A stretch of DNA of 64,000 nt, from contig NZ_BAAAIX010000007.1 in assembly GCF_039526385.1 (NCBI RefSeq), forward strand, positions 1-64,000, in the 5' to 3' direction. A program made the translations under genes and the position numbers. The notes below the pieces were generated by a model. The model was given only the letters and a program-made list of their open reading frames with translations, was not told the DNA's origin and did not search any database. This stretch comes from Luteococcus peritonei (lineage in GTDB: Bacteria; Actinomycetota; Actinomycetes; Propionibacteriales; Propionibacteriaceae). Below are positions 1 through 7,297 of this stretch, piece after piece; position 1 is the stretch's first letter; every line of letters begins with the position of its first letter.

Positions 1-43
1 GATCACGCGGTGACCGCCCTGTCGTCCAGAGCCGCCACCACGG

Positions 44-610
44 CTACACCACTATCGGGGACTCAACTAACCACCAGGTGCTCTCATATCGCAGCCGCTT
101 GGTGGTCCGAAGGAACTTGGTTCGATTGACCAGGCGCTCCAGCTCATCTCGCACAAGTGATGCGGCAGCGAATCGATCTCGCGCGTGAAGTTGAAAACGC
201 AAGGCACCCGACTGCCCGCGGGGGGCTGGTTGGTCGATGGACCGCATCGCTTGGGCCACTTCCCGCGGGCTCATCCGGGTGTTTCGGCTACGCATGAGCG
301 GCAGCTCGGGGACGTCCGTGAGTAGGACCCATCCGCGGAATTCTTGGGGTGGCGCAGCCGCCAGAGACCGAAGATCTTCAATTAGCTCGGTGGCGGTCGC
401 CGGTCCTATGTCCTCCAAGTGTTTCCGCAAGAATTCGGGATGATGACCCGCGTCGATCAGGTGTGAAGTCATGTATCGAGCTGCTCGCTCAACGTCGTAC
501 GCCTGCCCTACGGCTGCCTGCCAACCTTCCAGATAGTGTCTGTCCAACCATTCGGTGAGTCGCCCGAGTTCCCTTCGGCGCTGACTGGCATGCTTCAAGG
601 GGTCCTTCAA
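44..610 (-). CDS. hypothetical protein, probably 5'-truncated
   Basis: Function not recognised. The 188-residue product is soluble, charged and mostly helical, with no signal peptide or membrane segment. The only available start is a TTG at 610 without a convincing ribosome binding site. It lies 9 bp from the apparent end of the IS3 remnant that begins near 619, and the reading frame stays open into the IS end. I infer that the IS insertion removed the original 5' end, so this may be a non-functional remnant of an integrative-element cargo gene. Confidence 0.5.
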   Translation of the reverse strand: MKDPLKHASQRRRELGRLTEWLDRHYLEGWQAAVGQAYDVERAARYMTSHLIDAGHHPEFLRKHLEDIGPATATELIEDLRSLAAAPPQEFRGWVLLTDVPELPLMRSRNTRMSPREVAQAMRSIDQPAPRGQSGALRFQLHARDRFAAASLVRDELERLVNRTKFLRTTKRLRYESTWWLVESPIVV

Positions 611-618
611 GGGGACCC

Positions 619-993
619 TGACCCCCGGGTTGTGGACACGTGGAATCCAGCATGGGCTGGAGGAAGCGAGATGATCATCATCATGGCCAGGAAGAACTAC
701 TCGGCAGAGTTTCGCCAGCAGGCCGTTGACTTGTACGAGAGCTCTCCGGATGCGACGTTGAAGCAGATCGCCACGGATCTGGGAGTGTCCCGCGGGACCC
801 TCGCGGACTGGGTCAAGGTCTTGGGCAGCGGTGTCAGGACACCCGGTGCGACGCCCCCGTCACCCGCAGCACCGGATGGGGAGTCGACCGCAGCACGGAT
901 TGCCCGGCTGGAGGCCGACAACGCGCGGTTGCGGGCGGACAAGGCCCGTATCGAGACCGAACGGGACATCCTGCGCAAGGCAGCCAAGTATTT
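619..993 (+). mobile_element. IS3-family insertion sequence remnant
   Basis: A terminal-repeat-like end (TGACCCCCGGGTTGTGGACA) starts at 619 and is followed at 671 by an orfA of the IS3 type. Similarity to IS3 orfA ends at the conserved KAAKYF motif near 993, where programmed frameshifting into orfB would normally occur. No orfB (DDE transposase) follows in any frame, so only the left end and orfA remain. The right boundary given is the last recognisable orfA codon. The exact IS group was not determined. Confidence 0.7.
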
Positions 994-1087
994 CATTCCC
1001 CGGGCGACGCGTGTGGTGCTCATGGTCCATCGCCCCGTTCTACGGTCTTCTCTTTGCCGTCGGAGTCGTGGTGTTCTTCGTCGCTAG
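671..1087 (+). pseudogene. IS3-family transposase orfA, truncated
   Basis: The start at 671 has a GGAGG box 7 nt upstream. The first ~108 residues look like IS3 orfA: an N-terminal helix-turn-helix (ARKNYSAEFRQQAV, then a region around ATDLGVSRGTLADWV) and a leucine-zipper-like coiled coil (ARIARLEADNARLRADKARI). They end in ERDILRKAAKYF. In intact elements this is followed by a short tail and frameshifting into orfB. Here the frame runs into about 30 unrelated Arg-rich residues and stops at 1087. The catalytic DDE subunit is absent, so transposition activity is not expected. Confidence 0.8.
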
Positions 1088-1179
1088 CTAGGTGACCATG
1101 TGGTGTTGGGGTCGGCCACGAGTCGGTCGACAGGGATTCTCGGGCGTAGGCATGGGGGGTCTGGTGGCTCGGTGGCAGT

Positions 1180-1479
1180 TCACGCCACGCGCGCAGCCAG
1201 CTCGTCCAGGTCGGAACGGATCCTGGCCAGCAGTGACCGCGGGTCTGTGTCGTGGTCGCTCAGCTCTCGCAGCAGCAGGTCGCGGGCCAGCGTGGACGCC
1301 GGAACTCCGCGCTCCTCGGCGACGCGCGCCAAGGCGGCGAACTCGTCGTCGTTGAGGCGCACCTGCAGAGTCTTGGACCTGCCGTGTCCGCGGGTGACCT
1401 TGGTGCCAGGCTTCAGTTCGGCGTCCTTGTTCTGCTCGCTGGCCTGGGCCTCGGCGGCGATCAGCTCGTCAATCCTCAT
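1180..1479 (-). CDS. ribbon-helix-helix antitoxin (BrnA/CopG-like)
   Basis: The 99-residue protein has a ribbon-helix-helix signature in its second half: a strand (SKTLQVRL) followed by two helices (DDEFAALARVAEERG and PASTLARDLLLREL). It probably dimerises, binds the promoter of its own operon and neutralises the upstream toxin. The ATG at 1479 has a strong GAGAGGAGG ribosome binding site and overlaps the toxin gene's 3' end by 11 nt, which indicates translational coupling. The order toxin then antitoxin matches brnT-brnA. The family call is by fold and context and was not verified by alignment. Confidence 0.75.
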   Translation of the reverse strand: MRIDELIAAEAQASEQNKDAELKPGTKVTRGHGRSKTLQVRLNDDEFAALARVAEERGVPASTLARDLLLRELSDHDTDPRSLLARIRSDLDELAARVA

Positions 1480-1777
1480 CAGTGGCCTCCTCTCGATACC
1501 TGCGCTGGTCGGTACTGTTCGACCGCCACGCGTTCACTCCCCAGATCACTCCGTCGTCCGGCAGTGCGATCACCGTCACCAACATCTGCAGCGACGCCGA
1601 CCAGCCGATGACTCGTATCGTCCGCCCTGAGTCCGACGCCGGGTCGGGGGCGAGCACCAGGCGATTCGGGTCGGCGAAAGCCTCGTCGGCCCATTCGGGC
1701 GTCATGTCGTGCTTGGCGATGTAGTCGCGGCGGTGGCGCCAGTCCAGTTCGTCCTGCACACCCCAACTGTATGGCAT
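1469..1777 (-). CDS. BrnT-like toxin
   Basis: A 102-residue protein of BrnT/DUF4258-like character. It carries a DW.HRRDYIAKHDMTPEWADEAF segment resembling the N-terminal helices of BrnT, then short beta strands (RTIRVIGWSA, LVTVIALPDDG, WGVNAWR). BrnT toxins are RNase-fold proteins that inhibit translation and are held by BrnA. I chose ATG 1777. An alternative GTG at 1810 would overlap the integrase stop codon (GTGA) and add 11 residues. It lies directly downstream of the integrase and overlaps the antitoxin, so it is probably a stability module of the integrative element. Confidence 0.65.
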   Translation of the reverse strand: MPYSWGVQDELDWRHRRDYIAKHDMTPEWADEAFADPNRLVLAPDPASDSGRTIRVIGWSASLQMLVTVIALPDDGVIWGVNAWRSNSTDQRRYREEATDED

Positions 1778-1806
1778 GTGTATTACGGAGGGAAGATGTT
1801 CGTTGG

Positions 1807-3036
1807 TCACGAGGCACTCGCCTTCCGTGCCATCTCGGACAAGTGCTTGGCGATCTCGCGGTCCCGGTCCGCAGCAGCGTGCTGGTAGATCATCGCCATG
1901 GCTGGCGTCGCATGGCCGAGGCGCCCCATCAACTCCGAGAGCGTCGCCCCCGACTGGGCTGCCAGTACCGCGCCGGTGTGGCGCAGGTGGTGGAACTTCA
2001 GATCCTCTCGTCCAGCCTTGGCGCAGGCGCGATGCCAAGCGCGCAAGAAGGTCGACGGCCGAATGTTGCGTCCGTCATCGGATGGGAAGAGCAGGGCGTT
2101 CTGCCCCGACGAAACGTAGGTCGTCAGGTGGCGTCGCAGGTCGGGAATGATGTGCGGCGGGATCGCCACGCGACGCTTGCCAGCCTTCGTCTTGGGCGGG
2201 CCGATCACCACCTCGCCGGCCACCCAGGCGACGCCGCGCTCCACGCGCACGATGCCTGCATCGAGGTCAACGTCCTTGCGACGCAGCTCGAAGACCTCGC
2301 CGTAGCGCATGGCGCACCAGGCGCCGAGCAGGACCGCAGCGCGCCACTTGTCGGGCATCTCGACGACGATGCGGGCCAGCTCGTCCAGCGTGGCCGAGGT
2401 GATGTGCTTCTCCCGGCTGGTGGTGCCGGCGCCCTTGATGCGGCACGGGTTCGTCGTCACTGTCGGCAGCGTGCGGTCCACGATCGCGGCATTCATGATG
2501 CCGCGCAGCAGGCTGTACGACTTCGACCGGGTGCGGGCGATCTTCTTCTTCGCCATGGCCCGGTGCCACGCCACCACGTCGTCCAGGTCGATCTCGTCCA
2601 GCCGCATGTCGCCCAGTGCCGGCAGGATGTGGTTGCGCAAGAGCATCTGGTAGTCCTTTTGCGACGACGGCCGCAACGACCCGGCGTCGCCCTGGGGAGT
2701 GGCGCTCCGGTCCGCCAGCCAGGTCTGCGAGTACTCCCGCAGTGTGGGGCAGGGTTGCTTTGGCTTCTCCCGTGGCGTCGGCACCGTGATGGAGGGGTCT
2801 GGTTCGCGGGTGTCCGGCGGCTGCCACACCCCGAGGTCGATCAGTCGCCGCTCCTGCGCCAACCAACCCTCGGCGTCGATCTTCGACGCGAACGTGGCCG
2901 GCGCCATGTAGAGCTTGCAGTCCGGCCCGATGTAGCCGGCCTGCACTCGACCCGACTTCAACTTCCGCAGCCGCCCGAACCCGCGCCGGTCGCGTTTCCC
3001 CGTGTCCTCATGTGCGTTCCCCCTCGGCTTGCCCAT
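1807..3036 (-). CDS. tyrosine recombinase (integrase)
   Basis: A 409-residue site-specific integrase for the element at the left of the window. The N-terminus (about 20-75) looks like an arm-binding domain, 95-190 is the SAM-like core-binding domain, and 210-400 is the catalytic domain. The catalytic set is visible: R244 (CAMRYGE), a beta-hairpin lysine region (KTKAGKR), H349 and R352 (HHLRHT), H375 (LGH) and nucleophile Y384 (AMIYQH). The start at 3036 follows a GGGGAGG box. The gene reads away from the att site at 3203-3225, the usual arrangement for tRNA-integrating elements. It appears intact. Confidence 0.93.
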   Translation of the reverse strand: MGKPRGNAHEDTGKRDRRGFGRLRKLKSGRVQAGYIGPDCKLYMAPATFASKIDAEGWLAQERRLIDLGVWQPPDTREPDPSITVPTPREKPKQPCPTLREYSQTWLADRSATPQGDAGSLRPSSQKDYQMLLRNHILPALGDMRLDEIDLDDVVAWHRAMAKKKIARTRSKSYSLLRGIMNAAIVDRTLPTVTTNPCRIKGAGTTSREKHITSATLDELARIVVEMPDKWRAAVLLGAWCAMRYGEVFELRRKDVDLDAGIVRVERGVAWVAGEVVIGPPKTKAGKRRVAIPPHIIPDLRRHLTTYVSSGQNALLFPSDDGRNIRPSTFLRAWHRACAKAGREDLKFHHLRHTGAVLAAQSGATLSELMGRLGHATPAMAMIYQHAAADRDREIAKHLSEMARKASAS

Positions 3037-3202
3037 CTCGAACCTCCCCGTCGCGTGCAATATGCGTGCAACAAGCAAGCCCAAAACGGCCTCGTCGTGC
3101 TCACCTCGGCAAGGGGAACGCAGCCCCTCGATGGGTGGTGTTCCCCCAGTCAAACGCGACTGGCAGTGCGTTCTCCCGGTGCCGGATCGGAGCCAGCCCC
3201 AC

Positions 3203-3225
3203 GGTTCAAATCCTCTCTCGCGCAC
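3203..3225 (+). other. attachment site: tRNA 3'-end duplicate (attR-like)
   Basis: The core begins with GGTTCAAATCC, a T-loop plus half T-stem, and continues through TCTCTCGCGCAC, an acceptor-stem 3' strand. The upstream T-stem half does not pair (CACGG against CCTCT) and no D or anticodon arm is present, so this is only the 3' tail of a tRNA gene. The 5' acceptor strand would have to read GCGCGAG, which resembles actinobacterial tRNA-Leu genes. That identity is an inference. The intact tRNA should lie at the other end of the element, left of the window. Confidence 0.75.
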
Positions 3226-3230
3226 AGCAT

Positions 3231-3264
3231 CGATCGCCCCGACTCCTCGGAGTCGGGGCGATCG
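3231..3264. terminator. hairpin terminator (probably of the displaced tRNA)
   Basis: A perfect 14-bp stem (CGATCGCCCCGACT with its complement) and 6-nt loop, followed by TCGTTT. It starts 5 bp after the tRNA-tail att core, the position expected for the original tRNA terminator. It could also end transcription of the leftward-reading uracil-DNA glycosylase gene. Confidence 0.75.
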
Positions 3265-3354
3265 TCGTTTCCGGGGCACCACGGAAGTCCGGCGCCGCGC
3301 GCGCGACCTGGTCCTTGGCGTCGACGCTGAGCTGGGCCTTTTCGCTCGTCGGTC

Positions 3355-4194
3355 TCACAGACGGGTGAGCACCTCGTCGAGCATCTCTTCGGTGAGCCGG
3401 CCGGTGAAGGTGTTCTGCTGGCTCACGTGATAGCAGCCCAGTAGCCGCACCTCGCGGCCCGAGGGCGTCACCAGCACCGCCTCGGCGCCATGACCGAAGC
3501 GCGGTGCGGGGCGGGGGACGCTCCAGCCCAGGCGTCGCACCGCACCCAGCGTCTGCTGCCAGCCGATCCCGCCGAGCGCAAGCATCGAGCGCAGTCCCGG
3601 CTCGACGAGCTGGATCTCGCGGTCCAGCCACGGCGCACAGGTCGCCTTCTCCGGCGTGGTCGGCGCATTGTCCGGCGGGGCGCAGTGCACCGGCGCGGTG
3701 ATCCGGACGCCGGTGAGCTGCAGGCCGTCGGCCGCGTGCACGCTGGTCGGCTGGTTCGCCAGGCCGACCCGGTGCAGCGCCGCATAGAGCCAGTCGCCCG
3801 AGCGGTCGCCGGTGAAGATCCGCCCGGTGCGGTTGGCCCCGTTCGCGGCAGGTGCCAGCCCGACAATCAGCGAGTGCGGCTCCGGGTCGCCCCAGCCCGG
3901 CACCGGTCGGCCCCAGTAGGGCTCCCCGGCATAGGAGGCGCGCTTGGCCCTGGCCACCTGTTCGCGCCAGTCCACCAGCCGCGGGCAGGCCCGGCAGACG
4001 GCCACCCGCGCGTCGAGCTGCTCCAGGCTGCGGGCGCTGTCGGCCAGTCGCAGCACCTCGTCGGCCTGATGCGCCCGAGGCGTTCGTGGGCGCGACGGCT
4101 CTCCGGGCCAGCTCGAGCCCGGTGGCACCGGCGAGAGGAAGAGCTCCCCGATGCCGGGATGGGGGAGTGCCGGTGAAGCCTCGCGCTGACTCAC
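3355..4194 (-). CDS. family 5 uracil-DNA glycosylase (UdgB type)
   Basis: Base-excision-repair glycosylase that removes uracil, and in family 5 also hypoxanthine or xanthine, from DNA. The family 5 motif GLAPAANGANRTGRIFTGD is clear and lacks the polar catalytic residue of families 1-2. Iron-sulfur ligand cysteines are visible in CRACPRLVDWREQV and at CAPPDN and CAPW. A late HVSQQNTFTGRLT motif matches the leucine-loop region. The start is uncertain. I chose GTG 4194, which has GAAGG 7 nt upstream. The open frame extends to 4326 but its extra residues look non-native. Expected product: 279 residues. Confidence 0.88.
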   Translation of the reverse strand: MSQREASPALPHPGIGELFLSPVPPGSSWPGEPSRPRTPRAHQADEVLRLADSARSLEQLDARVAVCRACPRLVDWREQVARAKRASYAGEPYWGRPVPGWGDPEPHSLIVGLAPAANGANRTGRIFTGDRSGDWLYAALHRVGLANQPTSVHAADGLQLTGVRITAPVHCAPPDNAPTTPEKATCAPWLDREIQLVEPGLRSMLALGGIGWQQTLGAVRRLGWSVPRPAPRFGHGAEAVLVTPSGREVRLLGCYHVSQQNTFTGRLTEEMLDEVLTRL

Positions 4195-4258
4195 AGCCAC
4201 ACCTTCATGATCTTGGTATTCCACCGGAACATCCTGGTCAGGATCTGATGATCTTGGA

Positions 4259-5191
4259 TCATGCGAAGGGCTGCGAGGCGTCGTCCAGCTCCGCCACGTC
4301 CTGGGCGGACAGCTCCAGCTGTGCACCCGTCACCAGCGCCGGCACCTGCTCCGGCCGGCTGGCCGAGGCGATCGGCGCCGCCACACCCTTGGCGCGCAGC
4401 CAGGCCAGCGCCACCGAGGCGGGCTCCACGTCCAGGCGCCCGGCCACCCCGGTCAGTGCCTCGACCAGCGCGAAGCCGTCCGGCGTCGCGAACTGCTCCA
4501 GAAAGCCCTCGCGGGCGGCTCCGGCCAGGTCCTCCCGGGACCGGTACTTGCCCGAGAGCAGGCCGGAGGCGAGCGAGAAGTAGCTGAAGACGTGTAGGCC
4601 CAGCTCGCGGGCCAGCGGTCCGTCACCTGCCTCGAAGTCCTGACGGGCGGCCAGTGAGTACTGGGGCTGGATCGCCACGGGCGCCGCCAGACCCTCGGCG
4701 CGGGCCACCTCCACCCACGCCCGGGCCCGCTCGGGGCTCACGTTCGACATCCCGATCCAGCGGATCGTCCCCTGGCGCACCAGGCCGTCGAAGGTCCGGG
4801 CGATCTGCGCGATCTCCAGCGACTCGTCGTCGGCATGCGCGTAGTAGAGGTCCACGTGGTCGGTGCGCAGCCGCTCCAGCGAGGCGGCCAACGCCCGCTC
4901 CACGCTCTCGCGGCCCAGGCCTGGGAAGTCGGGGTGCTTGCCCACCTTGGTGGCCACCAGCACCTGGTCGCGGTTGCCGCGCGCGGCCATCCAGCGGCCC
5001 AGCACCAGCTCGGACTCGCCGCCATGGTTGCCCTCGGCCCAGGCGGAGTAGACGTCGGCGGTGTCCACGTGGCGGGCGCCTGCCGCGGAGAAGGCGTCGA
5101 GCACGGCGAAGGAGGTGTCCTCGTCGCTGGTCCAGCCGAAGGTGTTGCCACCCAGCACGAGCGGCAGTCCCTGTCCAAGGTCAACGGTCAT
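4259..5191 (-). CDS. aldo/keto reductase
   Basis: NADPH-dependent oxidoreductase of the aldo/keto reductase superfamily with a TIM-barrel fold, 310 residues. The catalytic tetrad is present: D43 and Y48 (HVDTADVYS), K82 (VATKVG) and H119 (YYAHADD). The cofactor-binding C-terminus includes IASASRPEQVPAL. The start ATG 5191 follows GGGAGGAATCACC. It resembles YdhF/Tas-like reductases; the substrate cannot be told from sequence. It stands alone, divergent from the lactonase at 5300. Confidence 0.88.
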   Translation of the reverse strand: MTVDLGQGLPLVLGGNTFGWTSDEDTSFAVLDAFSAAGARHVDTADVYSAWAEGNHGGESELVLGRWMAARGNRDQVLVATKVGKHPDFPGLGRESVERALAASLERLRTDHVDLYYAHADDESLEIAQIARTFDGLVRQGTIRWIGMSNVSPERARAWVEVARAEGLAAPVAIQPQYSLAARQDFEAGDGPLARELGLHVFSYFSLASGLLSGKYRSREDLAGAAREGFLEQFATPDGFALVEALTGVAGRLDVEPASVALAWLRAKGVAAPIASASRPEQVPALVTGAQLELSAQDVAELDDASQPFA

Positions 5192-5299
5192 GGTGATTCC
5201 TCCCGGGTTGGGCTCGATCTGGTCCCCACTCTGCCACTCGTCCAGCATCGCGACCCCAGGGCCCTGTTGATCCCTTCGGTGCCTGCATAGGATCGAGGC

Positions 5300-6313
5300 A
5301 TGAGCATCCTGGTGAGCAGCGCCTGCGCCTCGGACGGCACGATCCACACCTTCACCCTCGACGGCGAGCAGCTGACGCCGCTGGCGACCAGCCAGGTTGG
5401 GGACGGCGTCTCCGCCATGGCGCTGGACGCCACCGGGCGGCGTGCCTGGGCGGGGACCAAGGAGCCGGTGGGCATCCCCACCCTGGAGCTCGACGCCGAG
5501 ACCGGCGTGTGGACCAGCGTCGCGCACACCAGCACCGACGAATCCATGACCTACCTCACCGTCAGCACGGACCAGCGCTGGCTGCTGGGTGCCTCCTACG
5601 GCGGCGGCTTCGGCCAGATCTGGCCCATCGTCCACGGGCGCCTCGGTGAGCCCACCAGCCGCATCGAGTTCAACAACCTGCACTGCGTGATCGAGCTGGA
5701 GGGCTTCGCCTACTTCGTCAGCCTGGGCGACGACCTGATCGCCTGCTACCGGATCAGCGAGACCGGCGTCCTCGAGCCGCTCGAGGTGCCCACCGTCGAC
5801 GCACCCCAGGGCTCGGGTCCGCGCCACGTCGTCGCCGATGCTGAGGGCCGCAACCTGTACTGCGTCACCGAGTTCGGCGGCGAGGTGATTCGCTTCAGCC
5901 GCGACCCGCAGACCGGCGTGCTGACCCGTCAGGAGGCGGTCACCGCCCACGCCACCGACCGCGGCCTCGAGCACAGCCGGATCGGCGCCGACCCGATGGC
6001 CGAGCACCTGATCTGGGGTGCCGACGTGCACCTGGCCCAGGGCTTCGTGCTGGCCAGCGAGCGCACCGAGTCCACCATCAGCGTCCTGCCGCTCGGTGAG
6101 GGCGGCAGCCTGGGTGAGCAGGTCTCGATCACCGAGGTGGAGGCCCAGCCGCGCGCCTTCAAGCTGGCCACCGATGAACGCCGCCTGCTCTCGGTGGGGG
6201 AGCGCTCCGAGCACATCAGCCTGTTCGTCCTGGAGGACGACGGCAGCCTGCGCCTGGCCGACCGCCAGCCCAACGGCCAGGGTGCCAACTGGGTGCGCCT
6301 GCTCGAGGACTGA
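5300..6313 (+). CDS. lactonase family beta-propeller protein (6-phosphogluconolactonase-like)
   Basis: A 337-residue seven-bladed propeller of the YbhE/Pgl lactonase family (PF10282 type), which in some bacteria hydrolyses 6-phosphogluconolactone in the pentose phosphate pathway. Repeated blade motifs are visible, including TYLTVSTDQRWLLGASYGGG, PRHVVADAEGRNLYCVTE and PRAFKLATDERRLLSVGE. The family's HNL.. region appears as FNNLHCVIE. No signal peptide is seen, so the protein should be cytosolic. The 108-bp gap to the divergent reductase probably holds both promoters. The physiological substrate is not proven. Confidence 0.8.
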   Translation: MSILVSSACASDGTIHTFTLDGEQLTPLATSQVGDGVSAMALDATGRRAWAGTKEPVGIPTLELDAETGVWTSVAHTSTDESMTYLTVSTDQRWLLGASYGGGFGQIWPIVHGRLGEPTSRIEFNNLHCVIELEGFAYFVSLGDDLIACYRISETGVLEPLEVPTVDAPQGSGPRHVVADAEGRNLYCVTEFGGEVIRFSRDPQTGVLTRQEAVTAHATDRGLEHSRIGADPMAEHLIWGADVHLAQGFVLASERTESTISVLPLGEGGSLGEQVSITEVEAQPRAFKLATDERRLLSVGERSEHISLFVLEDDGSLRLADRQPNGQGANWVRLLED

Positions 6314-6379
6314 GTCACGATCTGGTTGCGATCTCGCGCCAGCGCCTTGGATGCTCGCCCGCCGTGGCCCACTGGGTCC

Positions 6380-6961
6380 ATGAGGAGAATCCTGCGCATC
6401 CTGGTGGCCTGCCTGGTGCTGGGTGGCGGCGTGCTGGCCGGAGGCTCGCCGCCGGCCTGTGCCTGCAGTTGTCCCGAGTTCTCGACCCGGCAGAAGGTGG
6501 AGCGGGCGGATCTGGTGGCCCGAGCCCGGGTGGTCGAGGTGACCGAGCCTGCGGCAGTTGACTCGGGTGCGACACGCACCTACCGGCTGGAGCTGGAGCG
6601 GCTGTACCAGGGATCGTCACCGGTTGCCACGCAGGTGACCTCCTCTGCTCAGGGGGCCTCGTGCGGGCTGGAAGGAATCAGCCCCGGCGACGACATCGTG
6701 CTCTTCGCCACGGGGAGCGAGGGCGACTGGAAGGCGTCGCTCTGCGGAGGCACCACCCGGGCAGACGCCAGGGCGTCGGGTGGCGACGTGACCGTGCTGG
6801 CGGAGGTGGAGCAGCTGCTGGGCTCCGGGTCGACGCCTTCCCCGACGGTGGCAGCGGCGCCCGCCCCAGCCGGGATCAGGGGCCCCGTCGGGCTGCCGCT
6901 GGTGGGGGTCTCGCTGCTCATCGGGCTCGGTCTGGCGCTGGCCGTCTTCCGTCGCCGTTGA
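6380..6961 (+). CDS. secreted TIMP/NTR-like protein with C-terminal membrane anchor
   Basis: A 193-residue exported protein. Residues 1-27 form a signal peptide, and the mature part begins with a CACSCPEF cluster like the N-terminal CxC of tissue-inhibitor-of-metalloproteinase (NTR) domains. Internal cysteines (SCGLEG, LCGGTT) could form the matching disulfides. A Pro/Ala linker precedes a C-terminal membrane helix (VGLPLVGVSLLIGLGLALAV) ending in RRR, an anchor that leaves the domain outside. The ATG at 6380 lacks a clear ribosome binding site. Role unknown; bacterial NTR-like proteins are mostly uncharacterised. Confidence 0.7.
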   Translation: MRRILRILVACLVLGGGVLAGGSPPACACSCPEFSTRQKVERADLVARARVVEVTEPAAVDSGATRTYRLELERLYQGSSPVATQVTSSAQGASCGLEGISPGDDIVLFATGSEGDWKASLCGGTTRADARASGGDVTVLAEVEQLLGSGSTPSPTVAAAPAPAGIRGPVGLPLVGVSLLIGLGLALAVFRRR

Positions 6962-7006
6962 GGCAGTTGCTGCGCACGGACGCGCAGATGCGCACGGACA
7001 CGCAGA

Positions 7007-7032
7007 GGGCCCCGACTATCAGGTCGGGGCCC
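7007..7032. terminator. bidirectional hairpin terminator
   Basis: A 10-bp GC-rich stem (GGGCCCCGAC and complement) with a 6-nt loop, followed by TTGCTT. It sits between the convergent genes ending at 6961 and 7043 and can serve both. Confidence 0.8.
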
Positions 7033-7042
7033 TTGCTTCAGT

Positions 7043-7177
7043 TCACTTCTCGTCGGCCGGGTGCTCCGGCTCCTCGGGCTCGAAGCTGGAGGGAGCATCG
7101 GGGGTGGCACCGGCACCCGCGCCGTCCTCGTTGAGCTCCTCGACGTCGGTGGTCTCGGCCTGCTGGTTCTCCGACAT
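7043..7177 (-). CDS. small acidic protein, unknown
   Basis: A 44-residue, strongly acidic, low-complexity protein (Glu/Asp/Pro/Ala-rich, with a PSSFEPEEPEHPADE tail). The ATG at 7177 has an excellent AAGGAGG ribosome binding site 7 nt upstream, which is the main reason to call it real. It is divergent from the iron-regulated gene at 7297 and ends at the shared terminator. No family was recognised. It does not end in the GGQ/GGE of the prokaryotic ubiquitin-like protein Pup. Confidence 0.55.
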   Translation of the reverse strand: MSENQQAETTDVEELNEDGAGAGATPDAPSSFEPEEPEHPADEK

Positions 7178-7278
7178 GCTTCCTCCTTGGTTCGGGGTGT
7201 TGGTGCCCAACGCTAGGCAACCCACACCCTGCGGCGCCAGAGATTCAGCCGTCGGCGAGGCAACCGATTTAGCGAACA

Positions 7279-7297
7279 ATCGGTTAGCCTAAATCCA
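7279..7297 (+). promoter_or_regulatory. DtxR/IdeR-type iron box
   Basis: GGTTAGCCTAA at 7282-7292 matches 11 central bases of the DtxR/IdeR operator consensus (TTAGGTTAGCCTAACCTAA). It lies immediately before the start codon at 7297. Iron-loaded repressor bound here would shut off the siderophore-interacting protein gene. The flanking half-site bases are degenerate. Confidence 0.65.

Larger units (their letters stand above)
3037..3354. other. integrase upstream region with att site and chromosome junction
   Basis: This 318-bp stretch has no gene. It holds the integrase promoter region, the att site at 3203-3225 and, just outside it, a perfect 14-bp hairpin terminator at 3231-3264. The sequence left of the att core does not complete a tRNA cloverleaf. 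I therefore read the boundary between mobile DNA and ancestral chromosome as lying at the att site. Confidence 0.6.

Noticed and set aside
3150..3230. Complete tRNA gene at the att site
   Set aside because: Only the T-loop and acceptor 3' strand are present; no matching 5' acceptor, D arm or anticodon arm is found upstream.
4259..6214. 651-residue aldo/keto reductase frame
   Set aside because: Only residues after ATG 5191 match the family; the upstream part is antisense to the lactonase gene.
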